Below are positions 49,398 through 63,461 of a stretch of 64,000 bases of DNA, piece by piece. The first letter of the stretch is position 1. Every line of letters starts with the position of its first letter. The translations under genes and the position numbers were made by a program. This DNA is from Streptomyces sp. HUAS YS2. Lineage in GTDB: Bacteria; Actinomycetota; Actinomycetes; Streptomycetales; Streptomycetaceae. The notes under the pieces are model-generated. The model was not told the origin of the DNA, did no database searches, and saw only the letters and a program-made list of their open reading frames with translations. The stretch spans positions 806,001 to 870,000 of the forward strand of contig NZ_CP137573.1 of NCBI RefSeq assembly GCF_033343995.1, given 5' to 3'.

Positions 49398-49463
49398 TTG
49401 ACGGCCCGTTGTCGGCGTTCCCACTATGTTCCCCATCGCGCAACCCATCGTGCAATGCGCAAC
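49398..49463 (+). promoter_or_regulatory. Promoter and IclR half-sites before the choline-to-glycine operon
   Basis: TTGACG (49398-49403) lies 18 bases before CACTAT (49422-49427), or 21 before TATGTT. Just downstream are TCGCGCAAC (49436-49444) and GTGCAATGCGCAAC (49450-49463), which match the IclR half-site GCGCTATGCGCAAC at 48315-48328 in most positions. Sites downstream of the -10 region suggest repression. Confidence 0.55.
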
Positions 49464-49477
49464 AGCGAGGAGCCATC

Positions 49478-53004
<3,527 letters not shown>

Positions 53005-53027
53005 ACGCATGCCAGGGAGGACCTTCC

Positions 53028-54182
53028 GTGTCACCCACCTATGACGTCGTCGTGGTCGGCCTGGGCGGGATGGGCAGCGCCGCCGCCTGTCATCTCGCCG
53101 CGCGCGGGGCCCGCGTGCTGGGCCTGGAGAAGTTCGGTCCGGTCCACAACCGCGGTTCCAGCCACGGCGGTTCGCGCATCACCCGGCAGTCCTACTTCGA
53201 GGACCCGGCGTACGTGCCGCTGCTGCTGCGCGCGTACGAGTTGTACGAGTCGCTGGAGCGGGACACCGACCGGGACATCGCGACGCTGTGCGGCGGCGTG
53301 ATGGTCGGCCCGCCGGAGTCCCGTACGGTCGCGGGCTCGCTGCGCTCGGCACGGCAGTGGGACCTGCCGCACGAGATGCTGGACGCGAAGGAGATCCGGC
53401 GCCGTTTCCCGACGCTCACCCCGGCCGACGACGAGGTGGCGCTGTACGAGGCCCGGGCGGGCCTGCTCCGCCCGGAGAACACGGTCGCCGCGCACCTCCA
53501 GCTCGCCACCCGGCACGAGGCGGACCTGCACTTCGAGGAGCCGATGCTGCGCTGGGAGCCGTATCGCGACGGTGTCCGGGTGCACACGGCCGAGAACACG
53601 TACACGGCGGGCCAGCTGGTGATCTGCCCGGGCGCGTGGGCTCCGCAGCTGCTCACCGACCTGGGGGTGCCGTTCACGATCGAGCGGCAGGTCATGTACT
53701 GGTTCCAGCCGGACGGCGGCACCGCGCCGTTCCGGCCCGAGCACCATCCGGTCTACATCTGGGAGGACGCCGGCGGCGTCCAGATCTACGGCTTCCCGGC
53801 GATCGACGGGCCGGAGCTCGGCGCGAAGGTCGCGTTCTTCCGCCGGGGCGTGCCGTGCACCCCGGAGACCATCGACCGGACCGTGCGGGACGCGGAGGTC
53901 GCGGCGATGGCCGACCAACTGTCCCGCTGCCTCCCCTCGCTGCCGGGCCGCTTCCTGAAGGCCGCAACCTGCATGTACTCCAACACGCCCGACGAACACT
54001 TCGTCATCGCCCGCCACCCCGGGCACCCGGAGTCGGTGACCGTGGCCTGCGGGTTCTCCGGGCACGGCTTCAAGTTCGTGCCCGTCGTCGGCGAGATCCT
54101 CGCCGATCTGGCACTGACCGGCACCACCGCGCACCCGATCGAGCTCTTCGACCCTCGCCGGCTGTCCGCCGCGCCCGCCTGA
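53028..54182 (+). CDS. Monomeric sarcosine oxidase-type flavoprotein
   Basis: 384 residues from GTG 53028 (AGGGAGG upstream). FAD fold [33 protein letters not shown]; and Cys315 in [13 protein letters not shown], the same number and setting as the cysteine that binds FAD covalently in Bacillus sarcosine oxidase. [14 protein letters not shown] closes the family pattern. It oxidises N-methylglycine to glycine, formaldehyde and H2O2. N-methyltryptophan oxidase has the same fold, but the neighbours favour sarcosine. Confidence 0.92.
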   Translation: MSPTYDVVVVGLGGMGSAAACHLAARGARVLGLEKFGPVHNRGSSHGGSRITRQSYFEDPAYVPLLLRAYELYESLERDTDRDIATLCGGVMVGPPESRTVAGSLRSARQWDLPHEMLDAKEIRRRFPTLTPADDEVALYEARAGLLRPENTVAAHLQLATRHEADLHFEEPMLRWEPYRDGVRVHTAENTYTAGQLVICPGAWAPQLLTDLGVPFTIERQVMYWFQPDGGTAPFRPEHHPVYIWEDAGGVQIYGFPAIDGPELGAKVAFFRRGVPCTPETIDRTVRDAEVAAMADQLSRCLPSLPGRFLKAATCMYSNTPDEHFVIARHPGHPESVTVACGFSGHGFKFVPVVGEILADLALTGTTAHPIELFDPRRLSAAPA

Positions 54183-54192
54183 GGAGTGCCCC

Positions 54193-55329
54193 ATGACGAC
54201 GCACCTGCCCGCCAGCCTCATCGCGACCCTTCCCGGCCCCTACTACACCGACCCGGAGGTGTTCCGGCTCGAACAGGAGCGGATCTTCGAGTCGATGTGG
54301 ATCTGCGCGGTGCGCGGCGCCGACCTCGACGGACCGGGCGCGTTCCGGACCGTGCAGGTCGGCCGCGAGAGCGTGATCGTCACCCGCAACCGGGCCGGCG
54401 AGCTGCGCGCCTTCCTGAACGTCTGCCGGCACCGCGGCGCGCGGCTGTGCACCGAGGAGTCCGGCGAGGTGCGGCGCAATCTCCAGTGCCCGTACCACGC
54501 GTGGACGTACGACCTCGACGGGAAGCTGATCGCCGCGCCGAACCTGGTGAAGATGCCGGACGTCGACCGCACCGCCTACGGCCTGGTGACGGTGGCGCTG
54601 CGGGAGTGGCTGGGCTACGCCTGGGTGTGCCTGGCCGACGAGCCGCCGTCGTTCGAGGAGACGGTGATCGGCGCGGCGGTGGAGCGGCTCGGCGACGCCG
54701 CGTCCATCGAGCGGTACCGCACGCAGGACCTGGCGCTCGGCCGACGGATCACGTACGACGTGAAGGCGAACTGGAAGCTGATCGTCGAGAACTTCATGGA
54801 GTGCTATCACTGCGCGACCATCCACCCCGAACTCACCGAGGTGCTGCCGGAGTTCGCGGACGGGTACGCGGCGCAGTACTACGTGGGGCACGGGGCGGAG
54901 TTCGGCTCGGGCATCAAGGGGTTCACGGTCGACGGCAGTGCCGGCTTCGACCGGCTGCCGGAGGTCGCCGACGAGCAGGACCGCCGGTACTACGCGATCA
55001 CGGTCAAGCCGACGGTCTTCGTCAACCTGGTGCCCGACCACGTGATCCTGCACCGGATGTTCCCGCTTGCGGAGGACCGCACGGTGGTGGAGTGCGACTG
55101 GCTCTACGCGCCCGGGGTCGTGGAGTCCGGCACGGACGTGTCGAGGTCGGTGGAGCTGTTCCACCGGGTGAACGTGCAGGACTTCGAGGCGTGCGAGCGC
55201 ACCCAGCCGGCGATGGCGTCGCGGGTCTACCGGTCCGGCGGGGTCCTGGTGCCGACGGAGCACCACATCGAGCTGTTCCACACCTGGCTGCTCGACCGGC
55301 TGCGGGACCACCCCTCCGGCCCGGCGTGA
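54193..55329 (+). CDS. gbcA: Rieske non-haem iron oxygenase, glycine betaine demethylase type
   Basis: 378 residues from ATG 54193, ten bases after the previous stop. The Rieske centre is Cys78-x-His80 (VCRHRGARLC) with Cys99-x2-His102 (QCPYHAWTYD). The catalytic iron helix is NWKLIVENFMECYHCATIHP with two histidines; the Asp ligand should lie further on. GbcA-type enzymes remove a methyl from glycine betaine giving dimethylglycine and formaldehyde. No reductase follows it; the ferredoxin and reductase at 46769-48255 are the likely partners. Stachydrine or carnitine could be alternative substrates, but the next two enzymes fit betaine. Confidence 0.9.
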   Translation: MTTHLPASLIATLPGPYYTDPEVFRLEQERIFESMWICAVRGADLDGPGAFRTVQVGRESVIVTRNRAGELRAFLNVCRHRGARLCTEESGEVRRNLQCPYHAWTYDLDGKLIAAPNLVKMPDVDRTAYGLVTVALREWLGYAWVCLADEPPSFEETVIGAAVERLGDAASIERYRTQDLALGRRITYDVKANWKLIVENFMECYHCATIHPELTEVLPEFADGYAAQYYVGHGAEFGSGIKGFTVDGSAGFDRLPEVADEQDRRYYAITVKPTVFVNLVPDHVILHRMFPLAEDRTVVECDWLYAPGVVESGTDVSRSVELFHRVNVQDFEACERTQPAMASRVYRSGGVLVPTEHHIELFHTWLLDRLRDHPSGPA

Positions 55330-55425
55330 CGACCGTCACATTCGGCATGGAACGCGGGTTACCGGTGAGGCAACCAGCCGCAAGGGCGCCTTCGGAACGG
55401 CGCTGACCAGGAGGAACGAGACATA

Positions 55426-56898
55426 ATGCCCGAACTCTTCATCGGCGGCGCATGGCGGTCCGCGCTCGACGGGCGGACCCGCGAGATCCGTTGCCCCGCC
55501 GACGGCAGCCTGGTCGCCGTCGTCGACGAGGCCGGCGGCAAGGACACCGCCGAGGCGATCGCCGCCGCGCGCCGGGCCTTCGACGAGGGCCCGTGGCCCG
55601 GCACGCCGGACGCGGACCGCGGCGACCTGCTGCTGCGCGTCGCCGACCTGCTCGTACGCGACAAGGACGCGCTGGCCCGCGCCGAGTCGCTGGACACCGG
55701 CAAGCGGCTGGTGGAGAGCGCGTACGACATCGACGACGTGACCGCCTGCTTCCGGTACTTCGGCCGGCTCGCGGCCACCGAGAACGGCCGGGTTATCGAC
55801 GCGGGTGCGGCCGCCGCGGACAGCCGGGTCGTGTACGAGCCGGTCGGGGTCTGCGGCCTGATCACGCCGTGGAACTATCCGCTGCTGCAGACGGCCTGGA
55901 AGGTGGCCCCGGCGCTGGCCGCGGGCAACACCTTCGTCCTGAAGCCGAGCGAGCTGACCCCGCACACCGCGATCCACCTGATGCGCCTCCTGGAGGAGGC
56001 CGGGCTGCCGCCGGGCGTGGCGAACCTGGTGCTCGGCGCCGGGCCGGAGGCGGGCGGGCCGCTCGCCGACCACCCCGACGTCGACCTCCTGTCCTTCACC
56101 GGCGGCATCCTGACGGGCCGTCGGCTGATGGCCGCCGCGGCGGGCACGGTGAAGAAGGTCGCGCTGGAACTCGGCGGCAAGAACCCCAACATCGTCTTCG
56201 CGGACGCCGACTTCGAGGCGGCCGTGGACATGGCGCTGACCGCGGTGTTCCTGCACTCGGGCCAGGTCTGCTCGGCCGGAGCCCGGCTGCTCGTCGAGGA
56301 CTCGCTGCACGACCGGTTCGTCGACGAGGTCGTCCGCCGGGCCGAACTGATCCGGCTGGGCGGCCCGTTCGACGAGCGGGCACAGACCGGGCCGCTGGTC
56401 TCGGCGGCCCACCGCGCCAAGGTCGAGGCCTACGTGGCGGCCGGCGTCGCGGAGGGCGCGGTGCTGCGCTGCGGCGGCGTACGGCCGGAGGGGCCCGGGT
56501 ACGACGAGGGCTTCTACTACCGGCCGACCGTCCTCGACGAGTGCCGTGCGGGGATGTCGGTGGTGCGCGAGGAGTCCTTCGGGCCGGTGCTGACCGTCGA
56601 GCGGTTCCGCGACGGCGACGAGGACCAGGCGGTACGGCTCGCGAACGACACGATCTACGGCCTGGCGGGCGCGGTGTGGACCTCGGACGAGGCCCGGGCC
56701 CGGCGGATGGCGTCCCGGCTCCGGCTCGGCACGGTGTGGATCAACGACTACCACCCCTACCTGCCGCAGGCGGAGTGGGGCGGGTTCAAGCAGTCCGGCA
56801 CCGGACGCGAACTGGGTCCGGCCGGCCTCGCCGAGTACCGCGAGGCCAAGCACATCTGGCGCAACACCTCACCGGAGCCGCAGGGCTGGTTCGCCTGA
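55426..56898 (+). CDS. betB: Betaine aldehyde dehydrogenase
   Basis: 490 residues from ATG 55426 (AGGAGG upstream). GLITPWNYPLLQTAWK, the general base in ALELGGKNPNIVF, the nucleophile in SGQVCSAGARLL, and EESFGPVLTVERF are standard aldehyde dehydrogenase sites; length is right. It converts betaine aldehyde to glycine betaine with NAD(P). The 96-base gap before it contains a small GC-rich hairpin and its own strong ribosome binding site. With choline oxidase two genes further on, the two oxidation steps of choline are covered twice. Confidence 0.9.
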   Translation: MPELFIGGAWRSALDGRTREIRCPADGSLVAVVDEAGGKDTAEAIAAARRAFDEGPWPGTPDADRGDLLLRVADLLVRDKDALARAESLDTGKRLVESAYDIDDVTACFRYFGRLAATENGRVIDAGAAAADSRVVYEPVGVCGLITPWNYPLLQTAWKVAPALAAGNTFVLKPSELTPHTAIHLMRLLEEAGLPPGVANLVLGAGPEAGGPLADHPDVDLLSFTGGILTGRRLMAAAAGTVKKVALELGGKNPNIVFADADFEAAVDMALTAVFLHSGQVCSAGARLLVEDSLHDRFVDEVVRRAELIRLGGPFDERAQTGPLVSAAHRAKVEAYVAAGVAEGAVLRCGGVRPEGPGYDEGFYYRPTVLDECRAGMSVVREESFGPVLTVERFRDGDEDQAVRLANDTIYGLAGAVWTSDEARARRMASRLRLGTVWINDYHPYLPQAEWGGFKQSGTGRELGPAGLAEYREAKHIWRNTSPEPQGWFA

Positions 56899-56940
56899 CG
56901 CCCGAGTCCGTTCGCCCCTCTCACCCTCCAGGAGACGACC

Positions 56941-58503
56941 ATGACCACTGCCCCGCCCGGCCCGAGAACGGCCGGTGACGACGCCGAGCTGGCGGAGTTC
57001 GGCTACCGCCCGGAGCTCAAGCGCACCCTCGGAAACTTCCACACCTTCGCCGCGGGGATCTCGTACATCTCGATCCTGACCGGCACCTTCCAGCTGTTCT
57101 ACTTCGGCTACGCCAGCGGCGGGCCGGCGTACTGGTGGTCGTGGCCGCTGGTGTTCGGCGGCCAGTTCATGGTGGCGCTGTGCTTCGCGGAGCTGGCGGC
57201 GCGGTATCCGGTGGCCGGCTCGATCTACAACTGGGCGAAGAAGGTCGGCAATCCGCATGTGGGCTGGCTCGCCGGCTGGATGATGCTGCTCGCCTCGGTC
57301 GTCTCGATCGCGGCGGTCGCCCTGGCCTACCAGTTGACGCTGCCTCAGATCTCGTCGTTGTTCCAGTTCGTCGGCGACGGCACGGGCAAGTACGACGTGG
57401 CGACGAACGCCGTGCTGCTCGCGGCTGTGCTGATCCTGTTCACCACGGTGGTGAACGCCTTCGGCGTGAAGCTCATGGCGCGGATCAACACGGCGGGCGT
57501 CTTCCTGGAGCTCATCGCCACGGTCGTGCTGATCGTGCTGTTCGCGGTGAACGTGGTGCGCGGGCCCGAGGTCGTCACGCACACCGAAGGCACCGGCGCC
57601 GGCCAGCCCTACGGCTACCTCGGCGCCTTCCTGGTGGCCTCGCTGGCCTCGGCGTACGTCATGTACGGCTTCGACACCGCCGCCTCGCTCGGCGAGGAGT
57701 CCCTCGATCCCTCTCGCAACGCGCCGCGGGCGATCATCCGGGCCATCGTCGCCTCGTTCGTGCTCGGCGGCCTGGTGCTGCTGCTCGCGCTGATGAGCGT
57801 GTCCAGCCTGCGCGGCGACAAGCTGTCCACAGACGGTCTGCAGTACATCGTGCTCGACGTGCTCGGCCCGACGGCCGGCAAGGCGATGCTGTGGTGCGTG
57901 CTGATCGCGGTCACCGTGTGCGCGCTGGCCGTGCACACCGCGGCCATCCGGCTGGCGTTCGCCATGGCGCGGGACAACAACCTGCCGGGCTCGGCGCGGC
58001 TCGCGAAGGTGAGCCCCCGGTTCGGCACCCCGGTGCTGCCGACCGTGATCATCGGCGTCCTCGCGCTGGCGATCCTGCTGGTCAACATCCGCCAGCCGCA
58101 GATCTTCACGGTGGTCACCAGCATCGGCATCGTCATGATCTACATCGCCTATCTGCTGGTCACGGCCCCGATGCTGGTGGCGCGACTGCGCGGGAGGTGG
58201 CAGCCCGCCGAGGGGAAGTTCTCGCTCGGCCGCTGGGGTCTGCCGGTCAACATCGTGGCCGTGCTCTGGGGCGGCTTCATGACCGCCAACCTGATCTGGC
58301 CGCGGGCCGCCGTCTACAACGCGGCCGCTCCCTACCACTGGTACCTGCGCTGGGGCGCGGTGCTGTTCGTGGGCGCGATCGCGCTCGGCGGCTTCGCCTA
58401 CTACTGGTTCGTCCAGCGGCACCGCACGGGGGTGCTGGCCGACCACGCGGCCGTCGCGACGACGCCGCCGGAATCCGCCGCGCCGAAGGAGGCCACCCTC
58501 TGA
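56941..58503 (+). CDS. APC-superfamily permease, probable choline or betaine importer
   Basis: 520 residues from ATG 56941 (GGAGA upstream). About twelve helices, beginning LGNFHTFAAGISYISILTG, with VAGSIYNWAKKV and AYVMYGFDTAASLGEES (helix 6). It belongs with amino acid/GABA-type permeases rather than the BCCT family usually linked to choline. Position between betaine aldehyde dehydrogenase and choline oxidase, the latter overlapping its stop by one base (TGATG), suggests it brings in choline or a related amine. Substrate is inferred. Confidence 0.87.
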   Translation: MTTAPPGPRTAGDDAELAEFGYRPELKRTLGNFHTFAAGISYISILTGTFQLFYFGYASGGPAYWWSWPLVFGGQFMVALCFAELAARYPVAGSIYNWAKKVGNPHVGWLAGWMMLLASVVSIAAVALAYQLTLPQISSLFQFVGDGTGKYDVATNAVLLAAVLILFTTVVNAFGVKLMARINTAGVFLELIATVVLIVLFAVNVVRGPEVVTHTEGTGAGQPYGYLGAFLVASLASAYVMYGFDTAASLGEESLDPSRNAPRAIIRAIVASFVLGGLVLLLALMSVSSLRGDKLSTDGLQYIVLDVLGPTAGKAMLWCVLIAVTVCALAVHTAAIRLAFAMARDNNLPGSARLAKVSPRFGTPVLPTVIIGVLALAILLVNIRQPQIFTVVTSIGIVMIYIAYLLVTAPMLVARLRGRWQPAEGKFSLGRWGLPVNIVAVLWGGFMTANLIWPRAAVYNAAAPYHWYLRWGAVLFVGAIALGGFAYYWFVQRHRTGVLADHAAVATTPPESAAPKEATL

Positions 58504-60086
58504 TGACCGACACCACCGAGCAGTTCGACACCTTCGACTACGTCGTCGTCGGCGGCGGCACCGCGGGCAACGTGGTCGCCGCGCGGCTGAGCGAGGACCC
58601 GGACGTCACCGTGTGCGTCCTGGAGGCGGGGCCGAGCGACGTCGGCGACGACGACGTGCTGAAGCTGGAACGCTGGATGGGCCTCCTGGAGTCCGGCTAC
58701 GACTGGGACTACCCGGTCGAACCGCAGGCGAGCGGCAACAGTTTCATGCGGCACGCCCGCGCCAAGGTGCTCGGCGGCTGCTCCTCGCACAACTCCTGCA
58801 TCGCCTTCTGGGCACCGGCCGAGGACCTCGACGACTGGGCGGCGGCCGGCTGCACGGGCTGGAGCGCGGCGGACCTCTTCCCGCTGTACCGGCGCCTGGA
58901 GAACAACGACGCGCCCGGCGAGCACCACGGGCGCACCGGCCCGGTGAAACTGCGCACGCTGAAGGGCGACGACCCGTGCGGCAGCGCGCTCCTGGAGGCG
59001 TGCGCCCAGGCCGGCATCCCGACGACCCCGTTCAACACGGGCCGTACGGTGGTGCGCGGGGCCAACTGGTTCCAGATCAACTCGGACGAGAACAACATCC
59101 GTCAGTCGTCCTCGGTGGCGTACCTGCACCCGATCCTCGGCAAGCGGCCCAATCTGGAGATACGCACCGGGGTACGGGCGAAGAAGCTGGTCCTGGAGGG
59201 CGGGCGGTGCGTCGGCGCCCAATTCCTGGACCCGGACATGGTGCACACCCGGACGGTCCGCGCGCGGCGCGAGGTCGTCGTGTCCTGCGGCTCCATCGAC
59301 ACGCCGAAGCTGTTGATGCTCTCCGGGATCGGCCCGGCGGCGCATCTGCGGGAGGTCGGCGTGGACGTGGTGGTCGACGCGGCCGGGGTCGGCGAGAACC
59401 TCCAGGACCACCCGGAGGGCGTGATCATGTGGGAGGCGAAGCAGCCGATGCCCACCACGTCGAGCCAGTGGTGGGAGGCGGGGATCTTCTACGACACCGA
59501 ACCGGGCCTGGACCGGCCGGACCTGATGTTCCACTACGGCTCGGTGCCGTTCGACATGAACACGGCGCGGTACGGCTACCCGACCTCAGAGAACGCCTTC
59601 TGTCTCACGCCGAACGTGACCCGGGCCCGCTCCCGCGGCACGGTACGGCTGCGGACCCGTGACTTCCGGGACAAGCCGAAGGTCGACCCGCGGTACTTCA
59701 CGCACGAGCACGACGCTCGGGTGATGACGTACGGGCTGAAGCTGGCGCGCCGTATCGCGGAGCAGCCGGCGCTCTCCGGCTGGGCGGGGGCGGAGCTCGC
59801 GCCGGGCCCGGACGTGCGCACCGACGACGAGCTCCTGGACTACATCCAGCGCACCCACAACACCGTGTACCACCCGGCGTGCACGGTGAAGATGGGCGCC
59901 GACGACGACCCGACGGCGCCGCTGGACCCGCGGCTGCGGGTGAAGGGCGTGGCGGGGCTGCGGGTGGCGGACGGCTCGGTGATGCCGGACCTGGTCACGG
60001 TGAACCCGTGCATCACCACGATGATGATCGGCGAGAAGTGCGCGGACCTGATCCGCGAGGACGCCAGGAAGCTCCACGGGCACTGA
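58503..60086 (+). CDS. codA: Choline oxidase (GMC oxidoreductase)
   Basis: 527 residues from ATG 58503, overlapping the permease stop. FAD fold DYVVVGGGTAGNVVAARLSE; His96 in GGCSSHNSCIAFWAP is in the place of the FAD-binding His99 of Arthrobacter choline oxidase. His457 in HNTVYHPACTVKMG and Asn501 in VTVNPCITTMMIGE match its catalytic His466 and Asn510. Long shared stretches (ESGYDWDYP, GSVPFDMNT, LTPNVTRARSRGTVRLR) make this closer to the oxidase than to BetA dehydrogenases. It oxidises choline to betaine aldehyde and on to betaine with O2. Residue 503 is Cys where the Arthrobacter enzyme has Asn. Confidence 0.9.
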   Translation: MTDTTEQFDTFDYVVVGGGTAGNVVAARLSEDPDVTVCVLEAGPSDVGDDDVLKLERWMGLLESGYDWDYPVEPQASGNSFMRHARAKVLGGCSSHNSCIAFWAPAEDLDDWAAAGCTGWSAADLFPLYRRLENNDAPGEHHGRTGPVKLRTLKGDDPCGSALLEACAQAGIPTTPFNTGRTVVRGANWFQINSDENNIRQSSSVAYLHPILGKRPNLEIRTGVRAKKLVLEGGRCVGAQFLDPDMVHTRTVRARREVVVSCGSIDTPKLLMLSGIGPAAHLREVGVDVVVDAAGVGENLQDHPEGVIMWEAKQPMPTTSSQWWEAGIFYDTEPGLDRPDLMFHYGSVPFDMNTARYGYPTSENAFCLTPNVTRARSRGTVRLRTRDFRDKPKVDPRYFTHEHDARVMTYGLKLARRIAEQPALSGWAGAELAPGPDVRTDDELLDYIQRTHNTVYHPACTVKMGADDDPTAPLDPRLRVKGVAGLRVADGSVMPDLVTVNPCITTMMIGEKCADLIREDARKLHGH

Positions 60087-60162
60087 CATATGCCGTCCCG
60101 ACGGTGATCATCTGTCCTATTGTCGTGGCGCGATCACGTTCACGACGAAGGACGGACACCCC

Positions 60163-60525
60163 ATGACGCTTCCCGGTCCTCTGCACTGGATCAACGAAGT
60201 ACTGGCATTCCTGCTGGAGTTGGCCGCGCTGGCGGTACTCGCCTGGTGGGGCTGGCAGAGCGTGGAGAACACCGTGCTGCGGCTGCTGGTGGCCGTCGCC
60301 GCTCCCGCGGCGGCCGCCGTCGTCTGGGGACTGTTCGCGTCCCCCAAGGCGACGATAGTCCTGCCGCTCGCCGGCGTACTGGCCGTGAAGGCGCTGGTCT
60401 TCGGGTCCGCGGCCCTGGCCCTCTACGCTCTGGGCCGGCACAGCTGGGCGGCCGTCTTCGCCGTCGTGGTCACCGTCAACACCGTGCTCGCGACCCTGGA
60501 CCGGAACGCCCTCATGCACAAGTGA
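60163..60525 (+). CDS. YrdB/DUF2568 membrane protein
   Basis: 120 residues from ATG 60163. Four hydrophobic helices ([80 protein letters not shown]). The sequence WGLFASPKA is the family mark. Role unknown. The 76-base gap from the choline oxidase gene and a different promoter-like setting suggest it is not part of that operon. Convergent with the UvrA-like gene. Confidence 0.85.
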   Translation: MTLPGPLHWINEVLAFLLELAALAVLAWWGWQSVENTVLRLLVAVAAPAAAAVVWGLFASPKATIVLPLAGVLAVKALVFGSAALALYALGRHSWAAVFAVVVTVNTVLATLDRNALMHK

Positions 60526-60555
60526 GGGCGGCGGTCCGGGGCCGCGCGCGACGGG

Positions 60556-62949
<2,394 letters not shown>

Positions 62950-63077
62950 GCTGTGTCCGTCTCCGTCCGTCGGGCGGCGCCGCGTACGCGGTCCTGCTCG
63001 GCGCCGCCTGGTACCGCCACGCTAGCTGCGGCCCGCGCCCCGCGCTTCTCGATTCCTGATCCTCGTGACCCGGAACG

Positions 63078-63127
63078 CGGTCGACCCTCCGGCCCGCGGC
63101 CTGAGCCGTGGGTCGGAGGGTCGACCG
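63078..63127 (-). terminator. 14-bp hairpin downstream of the small basic protein gene
   Basis: CGGTCGACCCTCCG (63078-63091) is the exact reverse complement of 63114-63127. It lies 60 bases beyond the stop of the small minus-strand gene and before the UvrA-like gene, so it separates the two. Confidence 0.75.
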
Positions 63128-63149
63128 GGTCGTGCGATCGATCGGTCGT

Positions 63150-63194
63150 CGATCCGTTCTCGATCAGTTGTCGATCAGTTGTCGGGCTAGTTGT
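63150..63194. repeat. 11-bp tandem repeats reaching into a stop codon
   Basis: Units CGATCCGTTCT (63150-63160), CGATCAGTTGT (63161-63171) and CGATCAGTTGT (63172-63182) run into a diverged copy (63183-63194) that holds the stop codon and last codons of the small basic protein. The period is not a multiple of three. Slippage at a gene end is the simple explanation. Confidence 0.8.
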
Positions 63195-63357
63195 GGCCGA
63201 ACTTCCGCTCCTTGCGGTGCGCCGGTTCCGAGATCACGCGCGTGGTCTCGTCGGCGGTGGAGCGCCTCGGCTCGGGCTTGGATTCCGTCGGCGGGGTGCG
63301 GTCCGCGTGGCCGCCGGTGCGGGCGCCGGCGTTGCGGCGCGTCTGTTTCTTGCCCAC
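63187..63357 (-). CDS. Small basic hypothetical protein
   Basis: 56 residues from GTG 63357, which lies about seven bases after AGGAGGG; ATG 63363 abuts that site and would add two residues. The protein begins GKKQTRRNAGARTGG and is rich in Lys, Arg, Thr and Glu with no hydrophobic stretch, so it is likely disordered and may bind nucleic acid. No family recognised. Strong ribosome binding site and its own terminator support expression. Confidence 0.6.
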   Translation of the reverse strand: MGKKQTRRNAGARTGGHADRTPPTESKPEPRRSTADETTRVISEPAHRKERKFGHN

Positions 63358-63461
63358 GGTCATCCCTCCTGTGGTGGACCCCGGGCGAGGGGGTACCACC
63401 AGCCTCACACAGCAGGGCAAAGGGTGCATTTCAGATGGTGGTGGCGCTGCCGCGCCGATCG

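Noticed and set aside
53028..54182. N-methyl-L-tryptophan oxidase as the identity of the sarcosine oxidase-like gene
   Set aside because: Same fold, but the operon supplies sarcosine, and Cys315 setting matches sarcosine oxidase; kept only as an alternative.
55330..55425. Riboswitch in the 96-base gap before betaine aldehyde dehydrogenase
   Set aside because: Only a five-base-pair hairpin (GCGCC/GGCGC) is visible; no glycine- or SAM-type core recognised.
63150..63194. Possible CRISPR or integration repeats
   Set aside because: Units are 11 bases with no spacers, no cas genes and no integrase nearby.
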